From Aeribacillus composti (GTDB taxonomy: Bacteria; Bacillota; Bacilli; Bacillales; Aeribacillaceae): a stretch of DNA of 64,000 bases. The first letter of the stretch is position 1, and each line of letters starts with the position of its first letter. Below the pieces are notes generated by a model. That model saw only the letters and a program-made list of their open reading frames with translations, had not been told where the DNA came from and did not search any database. Made by a program: the position numbers and the translations under genes. Where the stretch lies: NCBI RefSeq assembly GCF_007827555.1, contig NZ_VISS01000001.1:1-64000 (forward strand), read 5' to 3'. Positions 1 through 7,943 of this stretch are shown in pieces.

Positions 1-2
1 AA

Positions 3-836
3 ATACCTTATACAACCGTTGAAAGAATATTTTATTCCGTTGCTAAAGAAAAAGAGAAGGAGCATTTAGAAACTCTTGAAAGTGTTTTAGAAAACAATGA
101 ATTAATCCTTAACCTTGATGAGATCGCTGTCCGAAAGGGTCACCGATATGAAACAGTTCTTATGGATACCCAATCCGGGAGTGTGCTTGGTATGGAACAT
201 CAACGGAGTTATCATTCAACTCAGATCTTACTTGCCAAGAAGATTCTGTCTAATAAATGGGTTCATACCGTTGTTATGGATATGTGGGATCCCTTCCATA
301 AAGCTGTTAAATCTATATTCCCAGAGGCCTGTATCGTCATTGATAAATATCATGTGGTGCAAAAGGTGACACATGCACTTGACCAAGTTAGAAAGAAAAC
401 TCCTGGACTAAAAAAGGGACGGTTTAAACTCTTGAAAGGTTCTGAAAAGTTAACGGCTAATGAAAAACAACAATTAGACGAGATGCTCAAAGAGCATTCA
501 GAATTGTCATATGCCTATTTTCTAAAAGAACTATTTAGAAAAATATACCAAGTGAATGACTATGATACAGCTGATTCACTCTTAGAAGAATAGATTCAAC
601 TCGCATGGAGCAGCCCATTTCCTTCATTTCATCAAGTAGCCAAGACGATAGAAAATTGGAAGGCACAAATTTTACAATATTTTCTTACCCCTTTTACGAA
701 TGGCCGGATTGAAGGTACAAACCATAAGAGTAAGAACATCAAAAGACGTGCTTTTGGCTTCAGAAACCTTGAAAGATTTCGGCTACGTGTATTTTTGGAA
801 TGTACAGGTAAAACTTATAAAAATCAGGTTGCTTAA
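3..836 (+). pseudogene. ISL3-family transposase, 5' cut by window edge, internal stop
   Basis: Reading frame open from the first bases of the window to a TAA at 834-836, broken only by an in-frame TAG at 591-593. The translation carries the ISL3-type DDE transposase signature: LDEIAVRKGHRYETVL near the start, then VVMDMWDPFHKAV, a DKYHVVQKV stretch, and, after the stop, NGRIEGTNHKSKNIKRRAFG and the C-terminal FRLRVFLEC. These match the catalytic core and C-terminus of the family. The N-terminal zinc-binding part would lie upstream of the window. The single nonsense codon suggests recent inactivation, or a sequencing error. The terminal repeats could not be identified. Confidence 0.85.
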
Positions 837-842
837 CCATGC

Positions 843-945
843 CCTTCATCAGCTTTCCGCATTGTAGTTGGTAGAATGGAATCCGTCAAGGAAAGCACTT
901 GACCGCCTTCATCTACCAACTTAGTGGTCTGCAAGCTGACGAAGG
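843..945. repeat. Long imperfect inverted repeat with inner hairpin
   Basis: Arms at 843-875 and 912-945 are imperfect reverse complements of about 33 bases: both read CCTTC(A/G)TCAGCTT at the outer end and GTTGGTAGA at the inner end. A second small stem (GTCAAG / CTTGAC, 884-902) lies in the loop. It begins 6 bases after the ISL3 transposase stop codon, so it may be part of the element end or a transcribed structured RNA. No family recognised. Confidence 0.55.
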
Positions 946-1406
946 AGCTACTCTAGATTGAGTATCAATCTTGCTAACTTATTTCCGGAATTGTGTGAAC
1001 ATCACAGAATATGGTGATGAGACAAAAAATTTTTAAAGCGAAAAATTCTGCAAGTACGCCCAAAAAAGGACAAACAGAATATTTGTAAACCAAAGATACA
1101 AAATACCCCAATTTATTTGGGTTTCTTTTAAAACTCTTTTTAATAAAAATCTAATTTTACAAAATGCTCATAGTAATAATAGACTAACAAATGAGGTGTC
1201 TACATGACAAAAAAACAAAGGCTGCTATCATTGATTTTGTAAACTTTGAAAAGCAAAAATATATAAAATCTTCCTCAACGTTTAAATCGTTCACTGGAAT
1301 TTAGGCCATTCTTTTTGGTGGGACAACAGCCACGGAATATTCGCCTGCTATTCGTTTATTTAATTTTAAATATTTTTTAAAAAAGTTTTTCCAATTGTTT
1401 ATTCCT
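946..1406. other. Intergenic stretch, degenerate; no gene called
   Basis: Contains a plausible terminator at 1105-1131 (see that entry). From 1204, after a GAGGTGTC ribosome-site-like sequence, a frame starts ATGACAAAAAAAC but stops or shifts within about 10 codons. A shifted frame reads AAIIDFVNFEKQKYIKSSS before another stop. This looks like a decayed small gene of unknown identity. Confidence 0.35.
1105..1131. terminator. Possible intrinsic terminator
   Basis: CCCCAA, a short AT loop, then TTGGG followed by TTTCTTTT. The stem is short (5-6 bp), so strength is uncertain. It could end plus-strand transcription leaving the ISL3 remnant. Confidence 0.4.
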
Positions 1407-1835
1407 TCAATCTGTATGATCATCTATGCTTTTCTTTCTCAAATAATATAGATAAGAAATCGGAACGATTCCACATATAAAAATTATTCCTGCAATTAAA
1501 ACACCATTAATTGCAGTAAATCCTTCACTTAATGATGTGAGGATTCCTATTATAGTTGAAATAAGTGTTAATACAACAAGTGATATTAGGAATCCTTTTT
1601 TGGGTGACCTTTTTTGACTTTCATATTCCACACTAATGTTCATTGATAAGAAAGCTGATACGACCGTTGTAAGGATAAACACAAACCATAATGGATTTTC
1701 TCTCATTCCATCTATTCCTTTTGTTATTAGGTCATAGCCTAATATTCCGATGATTCCAAGTGTCTGTAAAATGTAGGCAATTCGTAAATTTTGCAGATTT
1801 TTCAATAATAATCGTTCGTCTTTTATTTTTTGCAA
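1407..1835 (-). CDS. Small four-helix membrane protein partnered with XRE regulator
   Basis: 142-residue protein with four hydrophobic segments (from about IAYILQTLGIIGIL through IIFICGIVPISYLYYL), a short charged N-terminus and a basic C-terminus. I start it at TTG 1835: AAGGGAGAG lies just upstream and this codon follows the regulator's stop codon by a few bases; a longer in-frame start (1862) would run back into that gene. Pairs of a tiny XRE regulator and a membrane protein of this shape are common in Bacillaceae, but the function is not known to me. It is probably co-transcribed with the regulator and repressed by it. Confidence 0.8.
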   Translation of the reverse strand: MQKIKDERLLLKNLQNLRIAYILQTLGIIGILGYDLITKGIDGMRENPLWFVFILTTVVSAFLSMNISVEYESQKRSPKKGFLISLVVLTLISTIIGILTSLSEGFTAINGVLIAGIIFICGIVPISYLYYLRKKSIDDHTD

Positions 1836-1840
1836 TTTAA

Positions 1841-2041
1841 TCACTCTCCCTTGTCTACCCAAAAAATTTCATCTAACGTTTTATTAACCGCATAACAAAT
1901 TTCGAGGCACAATTTTAAAGTAGGATTGTATTTTCCTTTTTCGATTAAACTGATAGTTTGGCGAGTTACACCAACCTTTTTTGCCAGTTGTTGTTGGGTC
2001 AGATTTACTTGGATACGAGCAACTTTAAGATTGTTTTTCAC
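1841..2041 (-). CDS. XRE-family helix-turn-helix regulator, 66 aa
   Basis: A minimal Cro/CI-type DNA-binding protein. The helix-turn-helix is seen as LTQQQLAKKVGVTRQTISLI followed by EKGKYNPTLKLCLEICYAVNKTLDEIFWV, the pattern of the YgzD/YozG-like group. It is nothing but the DNA-binding domain. The ribosome site GAGGG lies 14-10 bases before the ATG. Upstream are three 12-bp direct repeats spaced exactly 21 bp and an inverted repeat, which I infer to be its operator. The membrane-protein gene follows at once. Confidence 0.92.
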   Translation of the reverse strand: MKNNLKVARIQVNLTQQQLAKKVGVTRQTISLIEKGKYNPTLKLCLEICYAVNKTLDEIFWVDKGE

Positions 2042-2061
2042 AATTTCAAAACCCTCTCTGA

Positions 2062-2123
2062 ATGTAATTTATATATTACATTTTATACAATATATATTAC
2101 ATAATTCAATATATATATTACAT
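2062..2123. promoter_or_regulatory. Phased operator repeats upstream of XRE gene
   Basis: TATATATTACAT occurs three times, at 2070-2081, 2091-2102 and 2112-2123, with a 21-bp period (two helical turns). The first copy also forms an inverted repeat, ATGTAAT-N6-ATTACAT (2062-2081). The position directly before the XRE start codon fits autorepression by repeated dimer binding. The IS4-type element's target duplication begins inside the last copy. Binding is inferred, not shown. Confidence 0.6.
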
Positions 2124-2130
2124 TTTGGAT
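2122..2130. repeat. Target-site duplication, left copy (right copy 3534-3542)
   Basis: ATTTTGGAT directly abuts both ends of the insertion sequence. The perfect match suggests a fairly recent insertion. Confidence 0.85.
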
Positions 2131-2188
2131 CACTAGCGTTGCATTAATTTAATTCGAAAATTCCGAATTGAAAAAAGTCCATAAAAAA

Positions 2189-2242
2189 ATCCTTTATAAT
2201 GGATGGTACAGGTGGTCCCTGTCCAAATCCAATATAAAGGAT
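2189..2242 (+). promoter_or_regulatory. Hairpin hiding the transposase ribosome site
   Basis: ATCCTTTATAATGGAT (2189-2204) pairs with ATCCAATATAAAGGAT (2227-2242), 15 of 16 positions, and the inner GGTACAGG / CCCTGTCC extends the stem. The AAAGGA ribosome site of the transposase is inside the right arm. Transcripts entering from outside would fold and block translation, a known protection used by several insertion sequences. Confidence 0.65.
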
Positions 2243-2249
2243 GAAGCCT

Positions 2250-3359
2250 ATGGACAAGGATACACTATTTTCTTCATTTGGTAAATGGGTCACTCCTCTC
2301 AATTCTGTTAAATTTACACAAAGAATTGAAGAGATGAAACAAGATAAATATACGAAAAAATTAACCACAAAAGCGTATTTACTTTTGTTTTTGCATGCTC
2401 AACTTCAACAACGAGAAGGACTGCGCGCCATCGCCGATGATGCGTTACTGGATGATTTTCAGCGAGAATTAGGATTGACATCTATTAGTGCTTCACAACT
2501 TTCTCGAAAACATCGCCAAGTAAAACCCGAATTGCTCGCAGAAATCTTTCTGGATTTAGTGAATCAAATCCGCCAGATGTCCACGAATTCCTCCAGTCAG
2601 GTGAGTGGCTTAAAAATCGTGGATTCTACGACCATTTCACTGAATCTGAAAAAATATCAATGGGCTACGTTTCGCAAAACGAAGTCGGGAATTAAGGTTC
2701 ATTTACGACTGGTGTTTGTCAATGAAGATACGGTTTATCCGGAAAAAATGGTCATGACCCCAGCAGGGAACAATGATCGAACACAAATGGAACAACTGAT
2801 CGACGAAACAGATGCCATGTACGTGTTTGATCGTGGTTATGTAGACTACGAAAAGTTCGATTATTACTGTGATAAAGGCCTCTTTTTCGCCTCCCGTCTG
2901 AAAAAGAATGCCTATGTTCGATTTCTTGAATCGTTCTCTGTCCCATCCAATTCCTCTATTTTATCTGATTCGATGGTGGTCATTGGGACACCACAAAAAC
3001 GAACGGAAAATGTCTTTCGATTAATCGAAACATTCGATTCGGACGGGAATCGAATTCGAATCATTACGAACCGATTCGACCTAGATCCAGAAGAACTTGG
3101 TGATATCTATCGTTCTCGATGGGCCATTGAACTATTTTTTAAGTGGATTAAGCAACGTTTAACACTCAAACATCTTTATGGAACGAGTCCAGAAGCTGTA
3201 GAAAATCAGGTTTACTTAGCTCTGATTTCTTACTGTTTACTCATTCTTATTCAACTTGAAATGAAATCGAAACATTCTCTCACCCAGATTTATCGTTGGC
3301 TTCGCGTTTTTCTTTGGAAACCAAGTACCGTGTGGGTGGAACGAATTCAACGGGAATGA
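2250..3359 (+). CDS. IS4-family DDE transposase
   Basis: 369-residue transposase beginning MDKDTLFSSFGKWV. Catalytic landmarks in order: VDSTTISL (first Asp, about residue 125), FDRGYVDYEKFD (second Asp), and the IS4 Y-(2)-R-(3)-E-(6)-K signature as YRSRWAIELFFKWIKQ near residue 290. Length is normal for the IS4Bsu1 group. I prefer ATG 2250 because AAAGGA is 9 bases upstream; an ATG at 2241 is too close to it. The frame is intact, so the element may be active. Confidence 0.92.
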   Translation: MDKDTLFSSFGKWVTPLNSVKFTQRIEEMKQDKYTKKLTTKAYLLLFLHAQLQQREGLRAIADDALLDDFQRELGLTSISASQLSRKHRQVKPELLAEIFLDLVNQIRQMSTNSSSQVSGLKIVDSTTISLNLKKYQWATFRKTKSGIKVHLRLVFVNEDTVYPEKMVMTPAGNNDRTQMEQLIDETDAMYVFDRGYVDYEKFDYYCDKGLFFASRLKKNAYVRFLESFSVPSNSSILSDSMVVIGTPQKRTENVFRLIETFDSDGNRIRIITNRFDLDPEELGDIYRSRWAIELFFKWIKQRLTLKHLYGTSPEAVENQVYLALISYCLLILIQLEMKSKHSLTQIYRWLRVFLWKPSTVWVERIQRE

Positions 3360-3587
3360 GTTGAAAAAAGTCGGCGAAGCGCAGTAGCCATGTAACAATA
3401 AAACAAATACATTTATTACCAAATGGATAGTGATCACCTTTAGTTGGTTACTGCCTTGTTTTTCGTTTATTATAAAATATTTTATTCAGAAAATTCTGCA
3501 TAAAATGTTTTTATTTTTTATGCAACGCTACTGATTTTGGATAAAAAATTTTACATTATTTATATTTTTGATTTGCCAAAGAGGAGA

Positions 3588-3630
3588 AAAAAGCAGGGTA
3601 ATTTGATATGACAATTACCCTGCTTTTTAA
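3588..3630. terminator. Bidirectional terminator-like hairpin
   Basis: AAAAGCAGGGTAATT and AATTACCCTGCTTTTT form a 15-bp perfect stem around an 8-9 base loop, with A-tract on the left and T-tract on the right. No complete gene runs into it on the plus strand; before the IS insertion it lay close to the XRE upstream region. Confidence 0.75.
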
Positions 3631-3890
3631 TGTACTTTCAAAAGTTATTTAATTTTGCACTTTAAAAGGGAATCCGTTAGTTAATAAGTGATCTCTCCAT
3701 TCGTTCAATAATTCTTTACACAACCTATTAATTTTTTAAAGTACAAACTGAAATGAAATCCATTTTGTATAAACCAATTAATGATATTTCTGTTAAATAT
3801 TTTGATATCATGTATAACAATTGTATCAAATTTGGTCTTTCTTAAATTGTTTAAGGTAATCCATTTCAGAGATGCCCTATCTATCTTACA
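3631..3890. other. Intergenic, no gene seen
   Basis: AT-rich, with stops in all frames; no recognisable protein, RNA or strong signal between the hairpin and the HXXEE gene. Confidence 0.4.
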
Positions 3891-4475
3891 TTACAAAAAA
3901 TTCTTGCCGGCACCATCTTCCTCAACTTTTTTTGTAGCTTTATTTCTTTCATTCACCAGAAACAGAAATAATATTGGCACGATGATGAAAGCTCCAATAG
4001 TACTCCACAATATATCTGTTCCGCTTATGACTTGTTCTTTCAGCAATCGATAGTAGGTATATGAAGAATAGGGCAACACTAGAATGATGGAAGTGATTAC
4101 ACCAGGAGTGTATTTTCTTAGGTAGAGTGCTTGCCCTAAATGTGTGAACACATGGGCAAAAAAGATAAACAGTAACATTAAAAAAATATAGTAAAAAGAG
4201 AAAATGACGGCTAAACATGTTGCTGTTGTAATGGTAAGGAAAATCCAAAATACATCGTTCGCAAATTGAACAGTTGTCATCTGAAAGCTGCTATAAAAAT
4301 ATTTTCGTATTGATTTAGGTAAAACCGCAAGAACTTGTTCTTTGTTCTGTTTGGTCCACTTCTCCACCGTAAGAATCTCTTCGAAATCATGAAACATAAA
4401 CAAAATGGGAAATAACCAAAGCACGCTAATCAAATGAAGTTGAGAATCCATCCATTCTAATACCATTTCAATCAC
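3891..4475 (-). CDS. HXXEE-domain integral membrane protein
   Basis: 194-residue protein with about five hydrophobic segments. The family signature H-x-x-E-E appears as FHDFEE around residue 29, and later His residues in membrane context (FFAHVFTHLGQAL) are also typical. Function of the family is unknown. The start is a GTG at 4475 overlapping the end of a small upstream frame by 8 bases; an ATG at 4466 is an alternative. It lies downstream of a degraded TetR gene that may once have controlled it. Confidence 0.8.
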   Translation of the reverse strand: MIEMVLEWMDSQLHLISVLWLFPILFMFHDFEEILTVEKWTKQNKEQVLAVLPKSIRKYFYSSFQMTTVQFANDVFWIFLTITTATCLAVIFSFYYIFLMLLFIFFAHVFTHLGQALYLRKYTPGVITSIILVLPYSSYTYYRLLKEQVISGTDILWSTIGAFIIVPILFLFLVNERNKATKKVEEDGAGKNFL

Positions 4476-4647
4476 CGCTTTTCGAACGATTTTGAATTCC
4501 GCCCAAAAACATCTGTCCTACTTTACTTTTTCTCCTGTTAATAAATATCGATGTAATAGTAACAATGGACTCTGCTGCCACCCATGTGTCAATTTTTTCT
4601 TTTACAATTCCGAATCGCTTGTTATTGAACATATCAATCTTTTTCAA
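4468..4647 (-). CDS. Possible small protein, 59 aa, unrecognised
   Basis: Frame from TTG 4647 to TGA 4468 with AAGGAG about 13 bases before the start, reading LKKIDMFNNKRFGIVKEKID then WVAAESIVTITSIFINRRKS. Its stop overlaps the start of the HXXEE gene, a layout that suggests translational coupling. No family recognised; the TTG start and long spacing leave real doubt. It may instead be a relic. Confidence 0.3.
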   Translation of the reverse strand: MKKIDMFNNKRFGIVKEKIDTWVAAESIVTITSIFINRRKSKVGQMFLGGIQNRSKSGD

Positions 4648-4749
4648 ATCTGATCACTGTCTCCTTGTCTGATTTGTTTTTTTCCTAAAAAAGTAAACAT
4701 TTTGATAAACATGTTGGTTACAAAACTTTGACATCCGATAGCGATAGTT

Positions 4750-4983
4750 CAACAGATTTTTCCAACATCCCTTAGTTTTATTAACTGTTGATCAAAATTT
4801 TGAAATATTTGTTGAAAGATATCTTCCTTACTCTTGAAATTAAAGTAAAATAAAGCTTGCGTTAAGCCTGTTTTTGCAACAAATTCGCTCCTTTTGATAC
4901 TTTGAAAACCTTATTTCCGTAAAAAGCTCTTCTGGCATTTGAAATAACTTTCTCTTACTCACTTCGCCTTTTTTTACAGCCAA
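4750..4983 (-). pseudogene. TetR/AcrR-family regulator, degraded
   Basis: The minus strand keeps a clear N-terminal TetR helix-turn-helix, but in pieces: KGEVSKRKLFQMPEELF in one frame, then AKTGLTQALFYFNFKSKEDI and FQQIFQNFDQQLIKLRDV in another, then a stop. At least one frameshift and loss of the whole ligand-binding half are evident. A 24-bp palindrome directly upstream is its likely former operator. Confidence 0.75.
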
Positions 4984-4999
4984 CAAGAACCTCTTTTTT

Positions 5000-5023
5000 A
5001 TAACTAACTAATTAGTTAGTTAT
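5000..5023. promoter_or_regulatory. Perfect 24-bp palindrome, probable TetR operator
   Basis: ATAACTAACTAA followed by TTAGTTAGTTAT is fully self-complementary. TetR repressors commonly bind palindromes with TNAGTNAG-like half sites just upstream of their own gene. It overlaps the region just before the degraded tetR start. It survives although the gene is broken. Confidence 0.7.
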
Positions 5024-5504
5024 AATTATAGGAAAAATTTGCTTTGTTGTAAATAGATTTTCAAAACAGGGAAGAATGGAAAGTACCGAAAGTAAAAAGC
5101 CTGAGGCGCTTAAAGCTAATGTCAATCTTTGCTTTCGCTGATAGAAAAAATTATTGCATTTATAATAAAAATTAATCAATAAGGTGAAAGCATAACGAGG
5201 CTGCCGCAATGGTCGTTAAACCGATGAGACAGCCGCTGTTTTTTGAATGGGGATTTATCCTTTGTTGCGTCTTTTTTCTCACACTGTAGACAGCACAAGC
5301 CAGATCCTATTCCGGGGATTATGTGTTAAAACGGGGATAGTATTAATTGGATAATAATAGGAACGAATAAAGCTAAATAGAAAACAGCGAAGAAGTTTGA
5401 CATTATTTTGAAGAAAACAGGGAGGCGAAAAGCTAATTTCAGACATCATTTTGTTTTTATCTAACGGTTTTGTCCAAAAAGAAACGCTTAATAGATCAAT
5501 GCGG
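5024..5504. other. Intergenic, no gene supported
   Basis: Short minus-strand frames exist but lack ribosome sites and recognisable sequence. A GGCTGCCGC...AGACAGCCGCTGTTTTTT segment near 5198-5245 could act as a weak plus-strand terminator. Confidence 0.35.
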
Positions 5505-5903
5505 TTAATATATGTTTAAAATATTTTTGACTCGCTTGATTTCTTTCTTATTTTCAAACAACTCTTCCACAAGAATTTTTTGACCGTTTGCTACATCAGT
5601 GAGCTGTTTGCCCATCTCCTCGATCTTTTGTTCAACTTGGTCGAGCCGCTCATTGATTTCGACCAATTGCTGCTTCGTTTGTTCAAACTGCTGATCGGTT
5701 TGTTCAAATCGTTGGTCAATTTGTTCAAACCGTCGATCAATCTGCTCAAACCGTTGATCAATTTGTTCAAACCGTCGATCAATTTGCTCAAACCGTTGGT
5801 CAATTTGTTCAAACCGGTTATTCGTTTCTTCTGAATGGTTTTTTAGCTGCTCAGCCAGTTCTTTAATCGCTTGCAAAATCATTTCATTTGTAATTTCAGC
5901 CAT
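5505..5903 (-). CDS. Heptad-repeat coiled-coil protein, 132 aa
   Basis: Start at ATG 5903, preceded by AAAGGAG at good spacing; a longer frame upstream has no ribosome site. After a short head (MAEITNEMILQAIKELAEQL) comes a run of perfect seven-residue units, RFEQIDQ / RFEQIDR alternating (about residues 30-78), which then decays into QQLVEINERLDQVEQKIEEM. This predicts a long parallel coiled coil of about 90 residues. Similar small proteins occur in Bacillaceae without known function; a structural or partner-binding role is only inferred. Confidence 0.85.
   Translation of the reverse strand: MAEITNEMILQAIKELAEQLKNHSEETNNRFEQIDQRFEQIDRRFEQIDQRFEQIDRRFEQIDQRFEQTDQQFEQTKQQLVEINERLDQVEQKIEEMGKQLTDVANGQKILVEELFENKKEIKRVKNILNIY
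5683..5815. repeat. 21/42-bp tandem coding repeat
   Basis: Each heptad of the coiled-coil gene is a 21-base unit; Q and R versions alternate, giving a 42-base higher unit present about three times with few differences. Such near-identical units can expand or contract by slippage. Confidence 0.75.
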
Positions 5904-6849
5904 CGGTATGCTCCTTTCTTCATTATAAATATAACTATTATTATACCATATTGCGGTCATTTCGATATCAATCGCATCAACTTTCATGTATTCACATGGT
6001 AATTGGAGTATGATGTTTAAAAACACTTTAAGCAATGTTTCGCTTAAATGGAGAAAGTTCGACACTCTCTACATTCGCAAGAGCGGTTATAGATACTTTT
6101 TGTTGATCTATTAAGAATCTATCACATAATTCAGAATAATTTTCGCTGATTTTTCCATTCTCGGATGATTGTCTTTTGTTGCGTTTCATAATTTAACAAC
6201 GATGTTTCGTTTACTGATCATTTAATACAATCAAATGATTATTTGTAATCTTTAACCATACTTTTTTTGCGCAAGTTCAGAAGATGTTGAGTAGAGATTT
6301 TTCTCATAACGTACTTTGCGTTTCTATCCTTTTTTGCTCTTACTAATCGGTAGAGATCAAACGATGTCCTCGATAACAGTTCGAATGTCTTTTCGTCTTC
6401 CTCAATAAAAATAGAAATTTTGGAAAAACCCTCTTTCGTTTTTGAAAGGCATCGCTTAAATAGATCCAACCTACTTTCTCATTTTTTCTTTCATTTCGAA
6501 GGAGCAATTGAGAGATTGAATTGATTTCTGAACTGTTTTCGATCCTCAATTTCCTTATATTATTAGAAAATATTCATTCCTCTTTCATATATCTCTTTTG
6601 AACAAAAAAATTCTTCTCTCGTAATCGTAAACGACAGCTTCTCTCATTGACACTATAGTTATATGCGGGGATTTTTTTCAGACGATACGGGGGTACCGGT
6701 TCTGACGTCCTTTTGATGAAAAATCGGGATTATTGAATTAAGATGAGAAGCTAAAAACTTTACACACTAATATTCTCCATAAAACTCCTCCCTATCATCA
6801 AGATTACGTAAAAACCCTTTTATCATCAGCTTTAACAATACGTCCTTTT
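5904..6849. other. Intergenic, decayed; one doubtful frame
   Basis: About 0.95 kb without a convincing gene. A minus-strand frame 6239-6469 (76 codons, TTG start, weak ribosome site) reads LFKRCLSKTKEGFSKISIFI with a basic tail, and an overlapping frame from 6549 may be its shifted 5' part. I recognise neither and treat them as a relic. Confidence 0.3.
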
Positions 6850-7155
6850 TCACCAAAAGGGCTCCTCATGATCGACAAACGAATATAAAAATGGCAGCAA
6901 TATCATACCCAAAACTGACAACAACAAAAATATCAACATAGTAAACTTGAATGGAAGCCCAAATACCTGTAATGCAAAAGATATGACCAATGGTACAAAA
7001 GTTGCTATACCCATTTTTTGTCTTGATTTCATTGTTGGATACATTTTTGTTCCACACTTAGGGCACTTTATTTCTTGGCTAAATTTGAACGAAGCACGAA
7101 ATATGTTTCTCCAACTAAATGGATAGTTACATTTACAACATTTTGGCAATCCCAT
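6850..7155 (-). CDS. CXXC zinc-ribbon membrane protein (TIGR04104-like)
   Basis: 101 residues. The N-terminal half has CCKCNYPFSW and, 20-odd residues later, KCPKCGTKMY, the paired C-x-x-C pattern of the TIGR04104 putative zinc-ribbon family found in Bacillus. Two hydrophobic helices follow (about residues 50-70 and 73-92). AAAGGGG precedes the ATG. The ribbon would face the cytoplasm. Function unknown; commonly encoded as a lone gene. Confidence 0.8.
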   Translation of the reverse strand: MGLPKCCKCNYPFSWRNIFRASFKFSQEIKCPKCGTKMYPTMKSRQKMGIATFVPLVISFALQVFGLPFKFTMLIFLLLSVLGMILLPFLYSFVDHEEPFW

Positions 7156-7943
7156 TGAAACTACCCCTTTTTACTTTATTTTACCATATGATATATATTT
7201 CTCTATGATTGATAACAACGATCTTTTAGAGAATAGCTTTTATTTTACACTGATGTAACCTGTTACAAATCCGTGGAGTGTATCATGTTTTCATGAGTGA
7301 AATGTTTGGATATTATGTGTGAAAATAAAGGCAGAAATTTCACTTATTGTCGGCATATAATAAATTATAAGTGTATGTATTATGATGAAAAAGAGGAATA
7401 TTGCAAATAATCAAGAATGATCAATGCCGATCTTTAGGTGAAAAGAGTAATAATAGCATGAAAAAGATATTTTTTATGAGTCAAAAGGATTTGTTAAGAC
7501 AGAAGACTTAACCAAAGAAGGATTAAGCAAATATTATCGAAAGTTCGAACATAATAATTAGGATCAAACGTGGATTTTACTGTTAAGCTGAATTTAAAAA
7601 TAATGGGATCGATATGTTTCTCGTTTCAATGAATAAGTTCGGAACATAAAAAATATGATAAAGTAGAGTAAATATTTATGGATAAAATCAATTAACCTCC
7701 TTCTTTTTGGACGTTTTAAAGAAGGAGGTCTAAAAGCAATCGTACGATAGGCTTGTACAAAACAGATCTTATTTAGAAAAAATTTTTTCATCCTGTTGTT
7801 GTTAAGGCTGTTTTCGTAAGATTTGCTGCTTTGCGACTATCTAGGACAATCAAAAAGAAATAGTAAAACAACAATCTTTTAGGCAGAACCTAAACGATTT
7901 TTAGAAAGCGATTTTAATTTGTGTCATTTTGAATTTGAACACC
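7156..7943. other. Intergenic, no gene seen
   Basis: Nearly 0.8 kb of AT-rich DNA with only short broken frames. The one clear structure is an 11-bp inverted repeat at 7696-7728 (CCTCCTTCTTT / AAAGAAGGAGG), without a T-tract on either side. Confidence 0.45.
7696..7728. repeat. 11-bp inverted repeat
   Basis: Perfect arms CCTCCTTCTTT (7696-7706) and AAAGAAGGAGG (7718-7728) around an 11-base loop. It could be a factor-binding site or a structured transcript end for the minus-strand island; no T-run follows. Confidence 0.4.

Larger units (their letters stand above)
2131..3533 (+). mobile_element. IS4-family insertion sequence, intact, 1403 bp
   Basis: Bounded by 14-bp terminal inverted repeats, CACTAGCGTTGCAT on the left (2131-2144) and CAGTAGCGTTGCAT read inward on the right (3520-3533), 13 of 14 identical. 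A 9-bp direct repeat ATTTTGGAT flanks it (2122-2130 and 3534-3542), as expected of a target-site duplication. Length, ends and transposase resemble the IS4Bsu1 type. It sits in the upstream region of the XRE gene. Confidence 0.9.

Noticed and set aside
5683-5815. Regular repeats as a CRISPR array
   Set aside because: Repeats are contiguous 21-base heptad codons without spacers, inside an open reading frame with a good ribosome site.
5580-5834. Plus-strand frame across the heptad-repeat gene
   Set aside because: It mirrors the repeats of the minus-strand gene, has no ribosome site, and its Leu/Phe-rich product is an artefact.
6239-6549. Two overlapping minus-strand frames as a real gene
   Set aside because: Weak TTG start, no family, and the frames conflict; kept only as a possible relic.
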